This document shows, in pieces, positions 6,014 through 7,248 of a stretch of 7,248 nt of DNA (the first letter of the stretch is position 1; every line of letters begins with the position of its first letter). The stretch covers positions 1-7,248 of the forward strand of contig JAIOQL010000039.1 of assembly GCA_021413405.1 (NCBI GenBank), read 5' to 3'. Below the pieces are notes generated by a model that saw only the letters and a program-made list of their open reading frames with translations, was not told where the DNA came from and did no database searches. The stretch is from Leptospira sp. (GTDB lineage Bacteria; Spirochaetota; Leptospiria; Leptospirales; Leptospiraceae). Position numbers and translations under genes: made by a program.

Positions 6014-6107
6014 ACCGGTTTAATTGCAGCTCGCACATAGGAAATATATTTATCTTCTTAAGCCGGAACCATAGTTTTTGCCGCAAGAAAGCAGTACGAA
6101 AAAATAA

Positions 6108-7142
6108 TTAAATCCTGAACTTAATCTCTGCGACGGCTCCGCCGCCCGGAGAATTGTTCAGCTTCATTTCAGATTCGGGAAAATTGAATTCAAGGCGGCT
6201 TAGAATATTTCCGAGAGTGTTCCGGAATAGAATCCTCCGGTCCACCTCCATTATTCCAGACCCGTTATCTGTGATCCTGATCCGGATTTCGTTGCGAAAA
6301 TTTTTCGCTTTTATTGTGATCAGTCCGTTGCCCGCTCTGTCCCTTAGACCGTGTTTGAAACAATTTTCAATAATTGGCTGAATGGTCAGGGGCGGTATCC
6401 GGACGCCTGAAAAATCCCCCTCCTTTTCCATCTTTATTTCCAGGGTATCCTCGAACCGGAGTTTTTCGAGTCCAAGATAATTTTCAATGAATTTCCACTC
6501 CTCTTCAAAGGGAATGAGTTCATCAAATGATTTTGCAGAAAGAAATCTGTAATTATCTGCAAGAATCATAAGAGCCATGTCTGCTTTTTCAGGACTGATC
6601 TGTAGAAGCGAATGGATTGTATTGAGTGCATTGAACAGGAAGTGCGGGCTCATCCGGTTCTGCAGTGCCTTGAGATGGATGTCGCGTAACGCTTTTTCAG
6701 ATTCATGTCTTTTGAAATTTAAGTAATCTACATACCTGTCTATGGAGGTTATCACGATTGCCAGCAGAACCGAACTGATCAGAATATTATATGAATCATC
6801 GTGGCCTTCCGGAGTGCTCCGGCTCCGGAAAAGGATCGCATGAAATAATCCTCCAAGGGCTACACCGAAAAAAGCAGAGACAATGGATCCGGTAAATACA
6901 ACAGTAAGATTCAGGAAAGATGGCTTTTTTTTTAGCCGGCCACTGATGACATAGATAGAAATTTCAACCAGGGAACAAACAGTGTGAGTGGTAATTTGTG
7001 TACTCAGAAAAACATTCCAGAAAGGCCGCGGGGAATTGAACGAAATCAGGAGAGCATTCAAGGTGCCGATTACAAAATTTATCAGAATCCAGAAGGCGAC
7101 CTGATAAACGTGTTGTATTTTCATTGAAACCATTGAATTCAT
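6108..7142 (-). CDS. LytS/YehU-type membrane sensor histidine kinase (His_kinase PF06580 family)
   Basis: A 344-residue inner-membrane sensor kinase. Four hydrophobic segments (about 12-35, 45-67, 77-104, 118-135) form the membrane sensor, followed by a short linker and the LytS-type kinase core. The phosphoacceptor motif LQNRMSPHFLFNALN (160-174) contains His167. The ATPase domain has the N-box IIENCFKHG (257-265, Asn260) and the G1 box TDNGSG (291-296). The G2 region, NTLGNILSRL (308-317), is weaker than the usual GLGLxNxxxRL but keeps the N...RL end. These kinases usually pair with a LytTR-domain response regulator, which is not visible here and may lie outside the window. The start at 7142 is chosen as the longest ATG; ATGs at 7133 and 7124 are alternatives and none has a strong ribosome site (only CAGG about 11 nt upstream). 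It is separated from the cytochrome operon by 247 nt, so it is probably not part of it. The signal sensed is unknown. Confidence 0.9.
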   Translation of the reverse strand: MNSMVSMKIQHVYQVAFWILINFVIGTLNALLISFNSPRPFWNVFLSTQITTHTVCSLVEISIYVISGRLKKKPSFLNLTVVFTGSIVSAFFGVALGGLFHAILFRSRSTPEGHDDSYNILISSVLLAIVITSIDRYVDYLNFKRHESEKALRDIHLKALQNRMSPHFLFNALNTIHSLLQISPEKADMALMILADNYRFLSAKSFDELIPFEEEWKFIENYLGLEKLRFEDTLEIKMEKEGDFSGVRIPPLTIQPIIENCFKHGLRDRAGNGLITIKAKNFRNEIRIRITDNGSGIMEVDRRILFRNTLGNILSRLEFNFPESEMKLNNSPGGGAVAEIKFRI

Positions 7143-7146
7143 TTAA

Positions 7147-7248
7147 TTAAGCCTGTGTAATGCGCAATTGCAATTTTAACTGGAAAATACCGTTCGTTCC
7201 GGCCCCAGTATCATTGATTTCTGTCCGGAGAAGTTTCCGCTTATATTT
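7147..7248 (-). CDS. Possible 3' end of a gene upstream of the histidine kinase (partial)
   Basis: A minus-strand frame is open from the window edge for 33 codons and ends in TAA at 7147-7149, only 4 nt before the kinase ATG, which would fit a tight operon. The residues (ending LKLQLRITQA) match no family I recognise. A second minus frame is also open until 7176, so this assignment is weak and the stretch could be intergenic. Confidence 0.25.
   Translation of the reverse strand, partial: KYKRKLLRTEINDTGAGTNGIFQLKLQLRITQA

Noticed and set aside
7160..7248. Plus-strand ORF beginning ATG at 7160 and running off the edge
   Set aside because: No ribosome site, composition unlike a signal peptide or known domain, and it competes with open minus-strand frames over the same bases.
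1..7248. tRNA or rRNA genes, CRISPR arrays, insertion sequences
   Set aside because: I looked for clover-leaf-like segments, regularly spaced direct repeats, terminal inverted repeats and transposase motifs and saw none; nearly the whole window is explained by the listed protein genes.

Overview
The window most likely comes from a spirochaete of the Leptospira group (Leptospirales), or an uncultured relative. The evidence is indirect: two lipoproteins have spirochaete-style relaxed lipoboxes with Asn before the Cys (VFNC, ISNC), TTG and GTG starts are used repeatedly, the DNA is moderately AT-rich, and a 7TMR-DISM/SpoIIE phosphatase of a type common in leptospires is present. No rRNA or housekeeping marker is available to confirm this.

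Layout: (1) 83-2167, plus strand: a membrane receptor with an extracytoplasmic 7TMR-DISM sensor, seven TM helices, a coiled coil and a C-terminal SpoIIE/PP2C phosphatase, starting at TTG. (2) 2205-5860, minus strand, converging on the receptor gene: a compact four-gene operon read from high to low coordinates. It encodes a small monoheme cytochrome c lipoprotein (GTG start), a secreted YceI-family protein, a DUF5777 outer-membrane beta-barrel (TTG start overlapping the YceI stop), and an OmcA/MtrC-type multiheme cytochrome lipoprotein. The last gene is broken by a -1 reading-frame change within 3119-3200, so it appears as two ORFs. (3) 5861-6107: an intergenic regulatory region with a perfect FNR-type palindrome (TTGAT-N4-ATCAA), placed correctly relative to a plausible -10 element to activate the operon, plus a second related dyad upstream. 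(4) 6108-7142, minus strand: a LytS/YehU-type histidine kinase with four N-terminal TM helices. (5) Both edges have short open stretches that may be tails of neighbouring genes.

How the genes may work together: the operon reads as an envelope redox module. A membrane-anchored monoheme cytochrome, a periplasmic lipid/quinone-binding-type YceI protein, an outer-membrane barrel and an MtrC-like pentaheme lipoprotein would form an electron path from periplasm to outer membrane, switched on by low oxygen through an FNR/CRP-family regulator. The cytochrome resembles the N-terminal half of MtrC/OmcA: five CXXCH motifs, exactly five candidate distal histidines, and a stop just after the last of them. 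The conduit idea is inference. No MtrA-like periplasmic decaheme or inner-membrane quinol oxidase is visible, and the frameshift may mean the last gene is inactive in this genome or that the sequence has an error.
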